Shown: positions 32,018 to 40,309 of the stretch, one piece after another | Layout: the number at the start of each line of letters is the position of its first letter | How positions within the stretch are numbered: position 1 is the stretch's first letter | Assembly (NCBI GenBank): GCA_011192155.1 | Contig: DUEK01000019.1 | Span: 1 to 45,160, forward strand | Origin: Thermoflexia bacterium | GTDB taxonomy: Bacteria > Chloroflexota > Anaerolineae > B4-G1 | Reading direction: 5' to 3' | Length of the DNA stretch: 45,160 nucleotides | Program-made: the position numbers and the translations under genes | The notes under the pieces: generated by a model | Told to the model about the DNA's origin: nothing | Seen by the model: the letters and a program-made list of their open reading frames with translations, nothing else | Databases searched by the model: none

Positions 32018-33820
32018 TTACGGTAACATCAGCGCCTTTGTATACTCCCCGACAAAGCGTGGATTAGTGGTCAGCTCGACGTACTCTACGCGGCGGGCGA
32101 TCTCCTCAGCCTGCCGGCGGCAGTGGCGCGAGAGCAGGGCCAGCTTGGCCCCCATCCCAGCCGCGTTGCCCACTTGCACGAACCGCTCGCGCGGCAAGGG
32201 GGGAAACATGCCTATGGCGAGCGCGCTGTCCACGTCCAGATAGGTGCCAAAGGCTCCCGCCACCACCACTTGCTGCACCTGCTCTGCCTCCAGGCCGGCC
32301 TCGTCCAGCAGCACCTCGACCCCGGCGCGGATGGCAGCTTTGGCCAGTTGGATCTCGTTGACGTCTTTGCGGGTGACAACAATGTCGCGGGGCGCATCCC
32401 GCTCGCCGGCCGGGACGAGCACAAACTCGACCCCCCTACCCTCCCCACGGACGCGAGGGTGACCGTCCGCTTGCATCGCTCCGTTGGCCCGCAGCGCGCT
32501 GACCCGCCGCAACTCGGCCACGGCGTCCAGGATGCCAGAACCGCAGATGCCCACCGGCGGCGCGCCGTCAATCGTCTGATACTCAATCCGTCCATCGACG
32601 AACCGCACCCGCTCGATAGCGCCCGGCGCGGCCCGCATCCCATCGTGGATGTGCGCGCCCTCAAAGGCCGGGCCAGAGGCGCAGGAACAGCTCAACAGCC
32701 GCCCTCCCGCCGCCAGACTGATCTCAGTATTGGTGCCAATGTCCAGACCGACGGTGATCACGTCCGTCTCGTGGATAGAGGTCGCCAGCAGCATGGCCAC
32801 GTGGTCAGCGCCAACGAAACCGGCGATATTGGGCAGCATATGTACGCTCGCTCCGGGGGACAGGCTCAACCCCAGGTCGCGCGCCTTGAGGTCGTAGGAA
32901 TCGGATAGGACGGCTACGTAGGGGGCCAGTCCCAGCGAATCGGCCGGCAGCCCCAGCGCCAGGTGGTGCATACAAGTGTTGCCCACCAGCACCGCCTCGA
33001 CGATCTCGCCGCTCTCGCGTCCGGCTTGGGCGCACAACTCGCCGGCCAGTTCGTCCAGCCCACTGGCGAGCGCGCGCTGTAGCTCCTGCGCCCGCTCTCG
33101 CCCATCCATCCCGTAGGTGATGCGGGCCATCACGTCCTCGCCGTAGGCGATCTGGGGATTCATCACGCCGGCCGCGCCCAGCGCCTCGCCGTTCGCCAGG
33201 TCTACCAGGTAGGCGGCCACTTTGGTTGTGCCGATATCCACCGCCAGCCCCAGTGGTGGAGCGTCGGGCGGAGCAACGGCTATCAGTTCGTTGTTCTTAA
33301 TGACTATGCGAATGCGCCACTCGTTCTCCCGCAGCAGAAGGGGAAGCTGGCGCAGCGCGGCAGGGTCAAAGCGCTCGAGAGTGACGTCGTGCTGTTGAAC
33401 AAGAGCCTCGCGCAGCCGCGTGACGTCGGCTCGCAGATCGTCCAGGTTGGATGGGGCCAGAGTCACGTCAAAGCCGCGCGCGGCGGGGTCAAGTTCGACC
33501 GTTCGCTCGCGGCCCTCGACCTGCGCCCGTTGCGCGGCGGTGATGGAATCCGGCGGCACGTCCACCCGCGCGTCACCCAACACGCAAACCTGGCAGGCCA
33601 GCCGCAGCCCCTCGGCCACAAGTTCGCGCTCGGCCTCGGTGGGGGGCGAGACCTTCCCGGCGACGACGCGCACGCGGCAGGTTCCACAAGTGCCCGCGCC
33701 GCCGCAGACGGCGTTCAGTCCCACACCGGCCTGGCGGGCGGCCTCCAGCAAAGTTGCGCCAGACGCAACGCGCGCCCGGCGGCCTAGGGGTTCGAAATCT
33801 ACGGTGCATTTATCAGTCAT
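32018..33820 (-). CDS. RACo-type ferredoxin / ASKHA ATPase (DUF4445), corrinoid activation-like
   Basis: A 600-residue protein. The N-terminal plant-type 2Fe-2S domain has C-x5-C-x2-C (CGGAGTCGTC) and a fourth Cys in LACQVC. After a linker comes an actin-like ASKHA ATPase domain with DIGTTKVAAYL and DIGTNTEISL phosphate motifs and VVVAGAFGTYLD. This is the architecture of RACo, the ATP-dependent reductive activator of corrinoid iron-sulfur protein or of corrinoid methyltransferases. No corrinoid protein, methyltransferase or acetyl-CoA synthase is nearby, so its partner is elsewhere. ATG 33820 has GGGAG upstream; the apparent frame extension to 34132 overlaps degV and is not coding. Confidence 0.9.
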   Translation of the reverse strand: MTDKCTVDFEPLGRRARVASGATLLEAARQAGVGLNAVCGGAGTCGTCRVRVVAGKVSPPTEAERELVAEGLRLACQVCVLGDARVDVPPDSITAAQRAQVEGRERTVELDPAARGFDVTLAPSNLDDLRADVTRLREALVQQHDVTLERFDPAALRQLPLLLRENEWRIRIVIKNNELIAVAPPDAPPLGLAVDIGTTKVAAYLVDLANGEALGAAGVMNPQIAYGEDVMARITYGMDGRERAQELQRALASGLDELAGELCAQAGRESGEIVEAVLVGNTCMHHLALGLPADSLGLAPYVAVLSDSYDLKARDLGLSLSPGASVHMLPNIAGFVGADHVAMLLATSIHETDVITVGLDIGTNTEISLAAGGRLLSCSCASGPAFEGAHIHDGMRAAPGAIERVRFVDGRIEYQTIDGAPPVGICGSGILDAVAELRRVSALRANGAMQADGHPRVRGEGRGVEFVLVPAGERDAPRDIVVTRKDVNEIQLAKAAIRAGVEVLLDEAGLEAEQVQQVVVAGAFGTYLDVDSALAIGMFPPLPRERFVQVGNAAGMGAKLALLSRHCRRQAEEIARRVEYVELTTNPRFVGEYTKALMLP

Positions 33821-33859
33821 GGATTTTTTTCTCCCTCGTTGTGACTTGGAATTTCCTGG

Positions 33860-33888
33860 ATTATAACCCCACGCTGGCGCTTTTACAA
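33860..33888 (-). promoter_or_regulatory. Promoter of the RACo-type gene
   Basis: On the minus strand: TTGTAA (33888-33883), 17-bp spacer, TATAAT (33865-33860), with a start ~30 bases before the ATG. Confidence 0.6.
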
Positions 33889-33916
33889 GCCCAGGCGACG
33901 GCGTGAATGCGATGCT

Positions 33917-33945
33917 TTGCTCAAAATCACAAACCCTAGTACAAT
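33917..33945 (+). promoter_or_regulatory. Promoter of degV
   Basis: TTGCTC (33917-33922), 17-bp spacer, TACAAT (33940-33945). Divergent from the RACo promoter, with the two -35 boxes only ~28 bp apart. It probably drives degV and sppA together. Confidence 0.55.
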
Positions 33946-33995
33946 GTATCAGATGTGTTTTGCCGTGAGCACGAGCACCCAAAGGAGAACAAACT

Positions 33996-34877
33996 ATGCA
34001 AATCGTAACCGACAGCGGCGTGGATCTATCCCCGCAGCAAATGGATGAATTAAACACACTGGGCATCCCCATCCACGTCGTCCCCCTCGTCGTCACCCTG
34101 GAAGGCCAAACGTACCGCGAAGGCGTGGACATCCAACCGGACGAGTTCTACCGTTTGTTGGCAGCGACCGATAGCCTTCCCACTACATCGCAGCCCCCGG
34201 CCGGAGATTTTGCCGATACCTATCGGCGGCTGGCGGCCAGCGACCCCGACATTCTGTCCATTCACATGTCCTCGGGCTTGAGCGGCACATTCAACTCGGC
34301 CCAGGCCGGCGCGGCGATGGCGACGGAGGCAAACGTCACGCTCGTTGATACAAAGACACTCTCGGCCGCGCCAGGCTGGCAGGTAGAGGCAGCCGCCCGC
34401 GCGCTAAAGGCAGGCTGGGCCACGGAGAAAATCCTGGCCTTGATGGAGCGTATCAACGCCGCCACCGACAGTCTCTACACGCTGAAAGAACTAGAGTACC
34501 TGATTCACGGCGGGCGCATCAGCCACATGAAAGGGCTGCTGGCCTCAATACTGAACATCAAACCGCTGATCGGGGTGGAGAAAGAGGGCGGAACCTACGT
34601 CCAACACGGCCAAGTGCGAACGTTCAAGCGCGCGGTGCGGGGGCTGGTTGATCTCATGGCAAAACAGCACGCGCCCAGCAGCCAATTGCGCGTGCAGGTG
34701 CTTTACGCCTGGAACCTCACAGGCGCCGCTATGCTGCGCGAGCAGATAGATCAACGCTTTGACTGCGAGTGGCGGCCGGTTGGCCCCATGTCTCTGGTGT
34801 TGGGCGCGCATACTGGCCCCAGTATGGTGGGCGTGGCCTACGCGCCCCTATCGGTTTTTGCCGATGTGCCGTTGTAA
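33996..34877 (+). CDS. DegV family fatty-acid-binding protein
   Basis: A 293-residue protein with the DegV fold. VTDSGVDLSPQ at the N-terminus, TTSQPPAGDF, the conserved SIHMSSGLSGTFNSA and LEYLIHGGRISHMKG are characteristic. Members bind a single fatty acid; some act as FakB, handing fatty acid to the FakA kinase, which is not seen here. A strong ribosome site (AAAGGAGA) precedes ATG 33996. Probably co-transcribed with sppA (46-bp gap). Confidence 0.93.
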   Translation: MQIVTDSGVDLSPQQMDELNTLGIPIHVVPLVVTLEGQTYREGVDIQPDEFYRLLAATDSLPTTSQPPAGDFADTYRRLAASDPDILSIHMSSGLSGTFNSAQAGAAMATEANVTLVDTKTLSAAPGWQVEAAARALKAGWATEKILALMERINAATDSLYTLKELEYLIHGGRISHMKGLLASILNIKPLIGVEKEGGTYVQHGQVRTFKRAVRGLVDLMAKQHAPSSQLRVQVLYAWNLTGAAMLREQIDQRFDCEWRPVGPMSLVLGAHTGPSMVGVAYAPLSVFADVPL

Positions 34878-34923
34878 AGCGTAAAATTAATTAGCCGGCC
34901 AATCACGCACAAGGAGTCACCAA

Positions 34924-35865
34924 ATGAAAAACCGAACCATCCTCTGGATATTTCTGGCCTTTACCCTGGGCTTTGCTCTGCCGGTGTGCAGTTGCGTCGG
35001 ATCGGGGCTGCTCGCGATGACCGCAATGGGCCGCATGGCCGGAGGCGCCACGACGCCGATGGTCACGGGAGACGCCGTGGCCGTGATCTGGCTCGATGGC
35101 GCCATCACCAGTGGCCCCCTGGACTATTTTACCACCACCGGCATCACACCCGGCCGCACGAATGACCTGCTGGAACAAGCCGCCGTCAACCCAAACATCA
35201 AAGCCGTCGTGCTGCGCGTCAACAGCCCCGGCGGCAGCGTGGTCGCCTCCGACGAGATCTATCACGCCCTGCTAGACTTTGAGAAACCGGTCATCATCTG
35301 GATGGGCGAGATGGCCGCGTCGGGCGGCTACTATATCTCCTGCGGCGGCGACTATGTTTTCGCTCACCCAGACACGCTAACCGGTTCCATCGGCGTCATC
35401 AGCCAATTCATCAACGCCCAAGATTTGATGGACGAGATCGGCGTGGACGTGGTCGTCATCACCTCTGGCCCGCGCAAGGATATGGGCAGCCTCTTTCGCG
35501 AAATGACCGAGGATGAACAAGCGCTGTGGCAGGAGGTGACCGACGAAATCTATGCCGGATTCGTGGAACTGGTGGCCTCGGCGCGCGATCTACCGCTAGA
35601 GACAGTGCGCGAACTGGCCGACGGGCGCGTCTATACCGGGCGGCAGGCGCAAGAATTGGGATTGGTGGATGAGGTCGGGACGCTGGACGATGCCATCGCC
35701 AAAGCAGCAGAGATGGGCGGCATTGAGGGCGAGCCGCAGGTGATCGAGCTGAAACACACACCATCCTTCTTTGACGCACTCTACGGCTTACAAGCACGCT
35801 CGGCTGTGCCAACGCTGAATGAGGTTCTGAGTTGGGCCGGCGCGCCGTCGGTGCAGTACCGGTAA
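34924..35865 (+). CDS. sppA: Signal peptide peptidase, SppA type
   Basis: A 313-residue membrane-anchored serine protease of family S49. One N-terminal membrane segment (~5-27) is followed by a single protease domain. The nucleophile Ser133 is in MAASGGYYIS and the general base Lys185 in SGPRKDMGS. The 52-residue spacing equals that of the Bacillus enzyme as I recall it. LADGRVYTGRQAQELGLVDEVG near the end is conserved. It should cleave leftover signal peptides within the membrane. The half-size form (one domain) is usual outside enterics. AAGGAG precedes the ATG. Confidence 0.93.
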   Translation: MKNRTILWIFLAFTLGFALPVCSCVGSGLLAMTAMGRMAGGATTPMVTGDAVAVIWLDGAITSGPLDYFTTTGITPGRTNDLLEQAAVNPNIKAVVLRVNSPGGSVVASDEIYHALLDFEKPVIIWMGEMAASGGYYISCGGDYVFAHPDTLTGSIGVISQFINAQDLMDEIGVDVVVITSGPRKDMGSLFREMTEDEQALWQEVTDEIYAGFVELVASARDLPLETVRELADGRVYTGRQAQELGLVDEVGTLDDAIAKAAEMGGIEGEPQVIELKHTPSFFDALYGLQARSAVPTLNEVLSWAGAPSVQYR

Positions 35866-35905
35866 AACGCCCCAAACCCTAACCTGGACAAGCCAGAACC
35901 GAAAA

Positions 35906-36000
35906 GGGACACAGAGAGCACAGAGGCTTCGCAGACACAGAGATTCACCGAGGTTTTCTCTGCGTCCCTCTGTGTCTTCTCTGTGAAGCTCTGTGTTCCC
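35906..36000. repeat. Imperfect long inverted repeat rich in CACAGAG
   Basis: The left part GGGACACAGAG (35906-35916) pairs with CTCTGTGTTCCC (35989-36000) apart from one bulge, and further CACAGAG/CTCTGTG words pair inside. A related ACACAGAGATTC piece is at 44994-45005. Non-coding, and it may be a dispersed element. Confidence 0.6.
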
Positions 36001-36027
36001 AAATTCTTGCTCAATGTGCAAGAATTT
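36001..36027. terminator. AT-rich hairpin between convergent genes
   Basis: A perfect 10-bp stem, AAATTCTTGC (36001-36010) with GCAAGAATTT (36018-36027), and a 7-base loop. It touches the stop codon of the minus-strand DUF333 gene. No strong U-run follows, so the terminator role is tentative. Confidence 0.4.
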
Positions 36028-36308
36028 CACCGATAAGGTACTAATGTAGGGGCGCTCGGGCTCTCCGGGGCTGCACTCGCCGCGGAAAAAAGCTCATTCT
36101 TCACACTCGCTACCGTCGGCAAAGACACACCATACGCGCCCCCATTGTCATCGGTGCAGATCTCGGCTTCTCCGCCATGCTCCTCGCAGTAGACAGAGGC
36201 CGGGTTCGCCATGCCAGGCTTGGCGGTAGGTTGCACGGCAGTCGGCGCAGAGGCGCAGCCGACGAGCAGCAATAGAACAACGAGCAACAAGATACCACTA
36301 TTCTTCAT
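36027..36308 (-). pseudogene. DUF333 small lipoprotein, frameshifted and nonsense-mutated
   Basis: The open frame encodes 93 residues: a signal peptide with lipobox (LLVGC) and then the DUF333 core ANPASVYCEEHGG and DDNGGAYGV. The family then normally continues GVCxFxDGSECEEWAFFRGEC. That ending is present in another frame: CVFADGSECEE, then a TGA (36096-36094) where Trp is expected, then AFFRGEC. The break lies in a GT run (about 36125-36131), consistent with loss of one GT. The current reading frame instead continues into an unrelated Ala/Ser/Pro-rich tail. Two independent lesions make a sequencing error less likely. DUF333 proteins are small secreted or lipoproteins of unclear function. 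The gene stands alone. Confidence 0.8.
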
Positions 36309-36354
36309 AATTGGACTTTGGAATAATCTTCACCCCCACACATGATCATTTTCA

Positions 36355-37593
36355 TCAATCCAGCAAAATTACCGTCACATACGTCCCCGCCGGCAGGCGA
36401 TGGACCTCCTCTGGGATAACAGCCAGTCCATCCGCCTGCACTAGCGATTGAAGGATGCCGGAGCCTTGATCGCCGGTCAGCGTGGCCTCGTAGCCCGCAT
36501 CCGTATCGACCAGGCGCACCCTTAAGTAGTGACGGCGACCATCCTTGCGGACGATAGGCTCTCTCAGACGCGCCCGTACCGTCGGGCGGGGCCAATCGGC
36601 AAAGCCCTGCATCTTGAGGATCGCCGGGCGAGCAAAGAGTTCGGTGCTGATCATGGCCGCCACCGGGTTGCCGGGAAGCCCCAACAGCGGCACGCTACGG
36701 CCTGAGCTTGTCGAAGGGCCGATCACGCCAAAGGCCAGCGGCCGTCCAGGCTTCATGTTGAGTGACCAAAAGTGCATCTCCCCGTCGGCCGCCAGCGCCT
36801 GCTTGACCAGATCGAAATCGCCCACTGAGACGCCGCCGGAGGTGATGATGAGATCCGCCTTCTGCGCCAGCGCCTCGCGCATCCCCTCTCGCACCAACGC
36901 TTCCTCGTCGCGCACCACGCCCAGCAAGAGCGGCAGTCCGCCGTACCGCCGCACCTGCGCGGCGACGATATAGGAATTAGCATCGCGGATTTGGCCGGGG
37001 CAGGGGGACTGATCGGGCGACACGACCTCGTCACCGGTGGCCATAATCGCCACGCGGGGCCGCCGCACCACCGCCGCCTCCGTCCGCCCAACCGCCGCCA
37101 GCATGCCGATCTCTTGCGGGCGCAGCACCTTACCCGGCTCCAATACCACTTGCCCAGCCCGCACGTCCTCGCCCGCCGCCCGGGCGTTCTTGCCAGTCAA
37201 GTACGGATTTAGCACCTCGACCCAATCACCATCTTGGCGTGTATCTTCAAAACGCACGACAGTATCGGCGCCGGCCGGAAGCGGCGCGCCCGTCATAATG
37301 CGCAGCGCGTCCCCTGGCCCGATGACCACATCAGAAACATGCCCGGCGGCGACCTCGCCCACGACCCGCAGCAGGGCTGGGGGCTGGGCCACGTCCGCGC
37401 CGCGTACGGCGTAACCATCCATCGCCGAGTTAGCCAGCGGGGGAATGTCCCGATCGGCGGCAACCTCTTCAACCAGTACACGCCCCTCCGCCTCCAGCAG
37501 AGACACGCGTTCCGGCTCCAAAACGCGCACCGCCGCCAGAATGTGCTCCCGCGCTTCCTCGACGCTCAATACAGGGCGGCGCTCGTCAGGCAT
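36355..37593 (-). CDS. moeA: Molybdopterin molybdenumtransferase
   Basis: A 412-residue MoeA, which inserts molybdate (or tungstate) into adenylated molybdopterin. Typical segments: LSVEEAREHIL, RDIPPLANSAMDGYAV, GDALRIMTGAPLPAGADTVV, VAIMATGDEVV, SGGVSVGDFD and LGLPGNPVAAM, then a C-terminal domain. A short peptide, PSTSSGRS (~291-299), lies before LGLPGNP and is encoded by a known-looking palindromic repeat (36698-36720), so the protein carries a tolerated insertion. The start overlaps the end of mogA by 8 bp. It serves pterin enzymes such as the AOR at 7821. Confidence 0.94.
   Translation of the reverse strand: MPDERRPVLSVEEAREHILAAVRVLEPERVSLLEAEGRVLVEEVAADRDIPPLANSAMDGYAVRGADVAQPPALLRVVGEVAAGHVSDVVIGPGDALRIMTGAPLPAGADTVVRFEDTRQDGDWVEVLNPYLTGKNARAAGEDVRAGQVVLEPGKVLRPQEIGMLAAVGRTEAAVVRRPRVAIMATGDEVVSPDQSPCPGQIRDANSYIVAAQVRRYGGLPLLLGVVRDEEALVREGMREALAQKADLIITSGGVSVGDFDLVKQALAADGEMHFWSLNMKPGRPLAFGVIGPSTSSGRSVPLLGLPGNPVAAMISTELFARPAILKMQGFADWPRPTVRARLREPIVRKDGRRHYLRVRLVDTDAGYEATLTGDQGSGILQSLVQADGLAVIPEEVHRLPAGTYVTVILLD
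36698..36720. repeat. Small repeat inserted in moeA
   Basis: On the minus strand it reads GGCCCTTCGACAAGCTCAGG followed by CCG, a short near-palindromic word that I recall as widespread in many bacterial genomes. It is in frame and encodes PSTSSGRS. Confidence 0.7.
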
Positions 37594-38101
37594 GACGCGC
37601 TCCCTCCTGATGGTCGTGTTCAGTATGCACGCCCCGCAACATCCTGATGGCGTGGGGCAGGATGGGGAACAGCGTCTCCATCCCCTCGCGCACCGCCTTA
37701 GGGCTGCCGGGCAGGTTGACGATCAGCGTCCCTCCGCGAATGCCGGCCACACCGCGCGAGAGGACGGCCAGCGGAGTCTTGCGGTAGCCCTCAAAGCGCA
37801 GCACCTCGGCCAGCCCCGGCGACTCCCGCTCAATGACAGCCTGTGTCGCCTCGGGGGTAACATCGCGCGGAGTCGGGCCGGTGCCACCGGTAGTCACGAC
37901 CAGGTCCACTCGCGCCTCGTCGGCCAGCCGGACCAACACCTGCTCGATCTCGACCCGCTCGTCCGGTACGATTAACTGGCTCACGATCTCGGCCCCCATC
38001 CTGTGCAGCAAATCGACCAGCAAAGGCCCGCTGGCATCCTCACGTTCTCCCGCGTATCCCTTATCGCTAACAGTCACCACACCTGCTCGAATTGGCTCCA
38101 T
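37586..38101 (-). CDS. mogA: Molybdenum cofactor biosynthesis protein, MogA/MoaB type
   Basis: A 171-residue molybdopterin adenylyltransferase-like protein that activates molybdopterin with ATP before MoeA acts. VVTVSDKGYAGEREDASGP, VVTTGGTGPTPRDVTPEAT and LIVNLPGSPKAVREGME are diagnostic. ATG 38101 has GGAG 5 bp upstream; the frame to 38131 is upstream of this. First gene of the mogA-moeA operon. Assignment to MogA or MoaB cannot be settled from sequence alone. Confidence 0.92.
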   Translation of the reverse strand: MEPIRAGVVTVSDKGYAGEREDASGPLLVDLLHRMGAEIVSQLIVPDERVEIEQVLVRLADEARVDLVVTTGGTGPTPRDVTPEATQAVIERESPGLAEVLRFEGYRKTPLAVLSRGVAGIRGGTLIVNLPGSPKAVREGMETLFPILPHAIRMLRGVHTEHDHQEGARHA

Positions 38102-38136
38102 ATTCACTCCTCGCCCACCTATCTGGGTCATTGGTC

Positions 38137-38165
38137 ATTATACCCGTTCTCACTCCAATTCGCAA
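38137..38165 (-). promoter_or_regulatory. Promoter of mogA-moeA
   Basis: On the minus strand: TTGCGA (38165-38160), 17-bp spacer, TATAAT (38142-38137), placing the start ~30 bases before the mogA ATG. Confidence 0.6.
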
Positions 38166-38173
38166 TCTCGCAC

Positions 38174-38201
38174 TTGCCCCCACGCCAGCCTATGGTACAC
38201 T
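38174..38201 (+). promoter_or_regulatory. Promoter of the FSA/transaldolase gene
   Basis: TTGCCC (38174-38179), 16-bp spacer, TACACT (38196-38201). Divergent from and close to the mogA promoter. Confidence 0.45.
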
Positions 38202-38238
38202 TTCCCCATCTACTCATCTACACACACGGAGGTAAACG

Positions 38239-38898
38239 ATGGCACAAATATTTATAGATACTGCAAGCGTTGAGGAAATCCGCGAGGCAGCCAGTTGGGG
38301 CGTGCTCGATGGCGTGACCACCAATCCCACGCTGATGATGCGCGCCGGCGCCGCCGACCTCAAGGCGAACACGCTCAAGATCGTCGAGATCGTGCAGGGG
38401 CCGGTCAGCGCCGAGGTGCTCAGCACCAATGCTGCCGGCATGGTCGAGGAGGCGCGGGACATACTCTCCTGGTCGGAGCACGTCTACGTCAAAATCCCCA
38501 CCACCGTCGAGGGGCTGAAGGCGATGAAGGAGATTGCCTCCTGGCCCAACGGGCGCATCAACGCCACTCTGATCTTTTCCCCGACCCAGGCCTACCTAGT
38601 GGCGCGGGCGGGGGCCAGCTTTGCCTCCATCTTTGTGGGACGCATGGACGACGCCGGGCTGGACGGGATGGAAGTGGTGCGTCAGACGAGAGAGATCTTT
38701 GACAACTATGGCTTTGATTGCCAAGTGCTGGCCGCCAGCATCCGCCACAACGGGCACGTCCTCGACTCGCTGCTGGCCGGGGCTGACATACTCACCGTGC
38801 CCTTCACCGTGCTGCAAAAGATGATCTACAGCCCCTTTACCGACGTGGGGGTAGAGCGCTTCCTGGCGGATTGGGAGAAGGTGGCGGGGAAAGAATAA
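38239..38898 (+). CDS. fsa: Fructose-6-phosphate aldolase / short transaldolase
   Basis: A 219-residue TIM-barrel enzyme of the small transaldolase group. The Schiff-base Lys85 is in YVKIPTT, the same number as in E. coli FSA as I recall. IDTASVEEIREA, VTTNPTLM and NATLIFSPTQAYL are also conserved. It would split fructose-6-phosphate to dihydroxyacetone and glyceraldehyde-3-phosphate, or act as the transaldolase of the pentose phosphate pathway. Many anaerobes use it in the latter role; the sequence does not decide. CACGGAGG lies before the ATG. Confidence 0.93.
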   Translation: MAQIFIDTASVEEIREAASWGVLDGVTTNPTLMMRAGAADLKANTLKIVEIVQGPVSAEVLSTNAAGMVEEARDILSWSEHVYVKIPTTVEGLKAMKEIASWPNGRINATLIFSPTQAYLVARAGASFASIFVGRMDDAGLDGMEVVRQTREIFDNYGFDCQVLAASIRHNGHVLDSLLAGADILTVPFTVLQKMIYSPFTDVGVERFLADWEKVAGKE

Positions 38899-38963
38899 CC
38901 TCCCCCCACCAGACGCCCCCGCATCCAGCGCGGCGTGAATTACCCCGGCAACCCATCCGAGAT

Positions 38964-38991
38964 TTGACATTTACTCGCTCGGCGGTATAAT
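38964..38991 (+). promoter_or_regulatory. Consensus promoter of tRNA-Asn
   Basis: Perfect TTGACA (38964-38969) and perfect TATAAT (38986-38991) separated by 16 bp. Transcription would start about 5 bases before the tRNA, as expected for a stable RNA gene. Confidence 0.8.
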
Positions 38992-39002
38992 GTCGCCAGT
39001 GT

Positions 39003-39077
39003 TCCTCGGTAGCTCAATGGTAGAGCGTCCGGCTGTTAACCGGTTGGTTGCAGGTTCGAATCCCGCCCGAGGAGCCA
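39003..39077 (+). tRNA. tRNA-Asn (anticodon GUU)
   Basis: A complete cloverleaf. Acceptor TCCTCGG (39003-39009) pairs with CCGAGGA (39067-39073). The D arm has GCTCAATGGTAGAGC, the anticodon loop CTGTTAA has GTT at 39035-39037, and the T arm has GGTTCGAATC. Discriminator base G is as expected for Asn, and CCA is encoded (39075-39077). Confidence 0.97.
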
Positions 39078-39084
39078 TGCACAG

Positions 39085-39110
39085 AAGGGGAAGCTCGCGC
39101 TTCCCTTTTT
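39085..39110 (+). terminator. Intrinsic terminator of tRNA-Asn
   Basis: Stem GGGAAGC (39088-39094) with GCTTCCC (39099-39105), loop TCGC, followed by a T run (39106-39110). AA just before the stem can pair with the first Ts. Confidence 0.9.
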
Positions 39111-39139
39111 GTTTATCTCCCCCGTCAAGAGCTACGGCG

Positions 39140-40291
39140 ATGGATCTGATTGAACGCCTGCGAGCAAATACCCAGACACTGTTGCGCCGCATCCAGGTGA
39201 CACGCCTACCCCTCCTGGCGCTCCTCATACTGTGGGCCGTCCGCCCCGCGCCCGTTCACCTCACCCTCGGCCCGCCCCAGCAAGTAGTCACTGCCAACCC
39301 CAGCGTCGGCGTCCACACCCGCCTCACCGACGAAGTAGAGGAATGGAAAATCCAACACACCCTGCAAATGGTGCGCCAGATGGGCGCGCCCTGGGTCGTC
39401 GAATACTTCCCTTGGCCTTACATTGAGCTTGAAGACGGCAAGTTCAACTGGAGCCACAGCGATGCGGTGATCAAACACGCCGAGAACCAGGGACTAACCG
39501 TCATCGCCCGCCTGGGCTGGGCGCCGTGGTGGGCGCGCCCCGACCCCGACGAGCAGGAGACCACTCTCACCCACCTAGATGCCGAACACTATGACGACTT
39601 TGCCGACTTTGTGGTCGCTTTTGTCGGACGCTACCGGGGCCGCGTGAACCACGTCATCTTGTGGAACGAGCCTAATCTCAGCTTTGAGTGGGGCTATCGT
39701 CCAGTGGATCCCGCCGGGTACGTCGAACTGCTGCGCGCCGTCTACCCCCGCGCCCACGCCGCCAACCCCGACGTGATCGTGCTGGCGGGCGCGCTGGCTC
39801 CTACGCTAGAGCCGGAGGGTAGCCCGGTCGGACTGAGTGACCTGACCTACCTGGAACGCATGTACAAAGCCGGAGCGGCCCCCTACTTTGACGCGCTCGC
39901 CGCCCACGCCTACGGGCTGACGTCCCCGCCGGAGGAACCTCCCACCGCCAGCGCGATCAACTTTCGGCGCGTCGAGCTTTTGCATGAGATAATGGTCGCC
40001 CACAGTGACGAAGGCAAGCCGATCTATGTGACCGAGGCCGGCTGGAACGACCACCCGCGCTGGGCCAATTCCGTCCGTCCGGCGCAGCGCATCAAGTACA
40101 CCATCGGCGCGTACGAGTGGGCCCGCCAGAACTGGCCCTGGTGCGCGTGCGTGGCGATGTGGGCCTTTCGCTACCCCGCCTCGACCCTCAGCTACCAGGA
40201 TTACTATGCCTTTGTGACAACTGACTTTGAGCCAAAGGTGATATACCTCGAGGTGCAGAATTACACCGGTGGGATTGGGACGCTTCCGTAA
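39140..40291 (+). CDS. Secreted/anchored clan-A glycoside-hydrolase-like protein (GH39/GH5-like)
   Basis: A 383-residue protein with an N-terminal hydrophobic segment (~21-35, TRLPLLALLILWAV) acting as signal or anchor. It is followed by a TIM barrel with GH clan-A signatures: GRVNHVILWNEPNLSFEW (acid/base Glu in WNEPN) and KPIYVTEAGWNDHP (nucleophile Glu in TEAGW). These place it near GH39, GH5 or similar retaining hydrolases, acting on a sugar outside the cell; the sugar is unknown. ATG 39140 starts after the tRNA terminator; the frame stays open through the tRNA by chance. The ribosome site is weak. It ends 136 bp before the phosphatase gene. Confidence 0.8.
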   Translation: MDLIERLRANTQTLLRRIQVTRLPLLALLILWAVRPAPVHLTLGPPQQVVTANPSVGVHTRLTDEVEEWKIQHTLQMVRQMGAPWVVEYFPWPYIELEDGKFNWSHSDAVIKHAENQGLTVIARLGWAPWWARPDPDEQETTLTHLDAEHYDDFADFVVAFVGRYRGRVNHVILWNEPNLSFEWGYRPVDPAGYVELLRAVYPRAHAANPDVIVLAGALAPTLEPEGSPVGLSDLTYLERMYKAGAAPYFDALAAHAYGLTSPPEEPPTASAINFRRVELLHEIMVAHSDEGKPIYVTEAGWNDHPRWANSVRPAQRIKYTIGAYEWARQNWPWCACVAMWAFRYPASTLSYQDYYAFVTTDFEPKVIYLEVQNYTGGIGTLP

Positions 40292-40309
40292 AGTGTTATA
40301 CGTGCTTGG

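Noticed and set aside
36094-36096. In-frame TGA in the DUF333 remnant as a possible selenocysteine codon
   Set aside because: The family has Trp, not Cys, at this place, no SECIS-like hairpin is evident, and a frameshift also precedes it.
38990-39139. Extension of the glycoside-hydrolase-like frame upstream through the tRNA
   Set aside because: It would translate the tRNA-Asn gene and its terminator. ATG 39140 is the sensible start.
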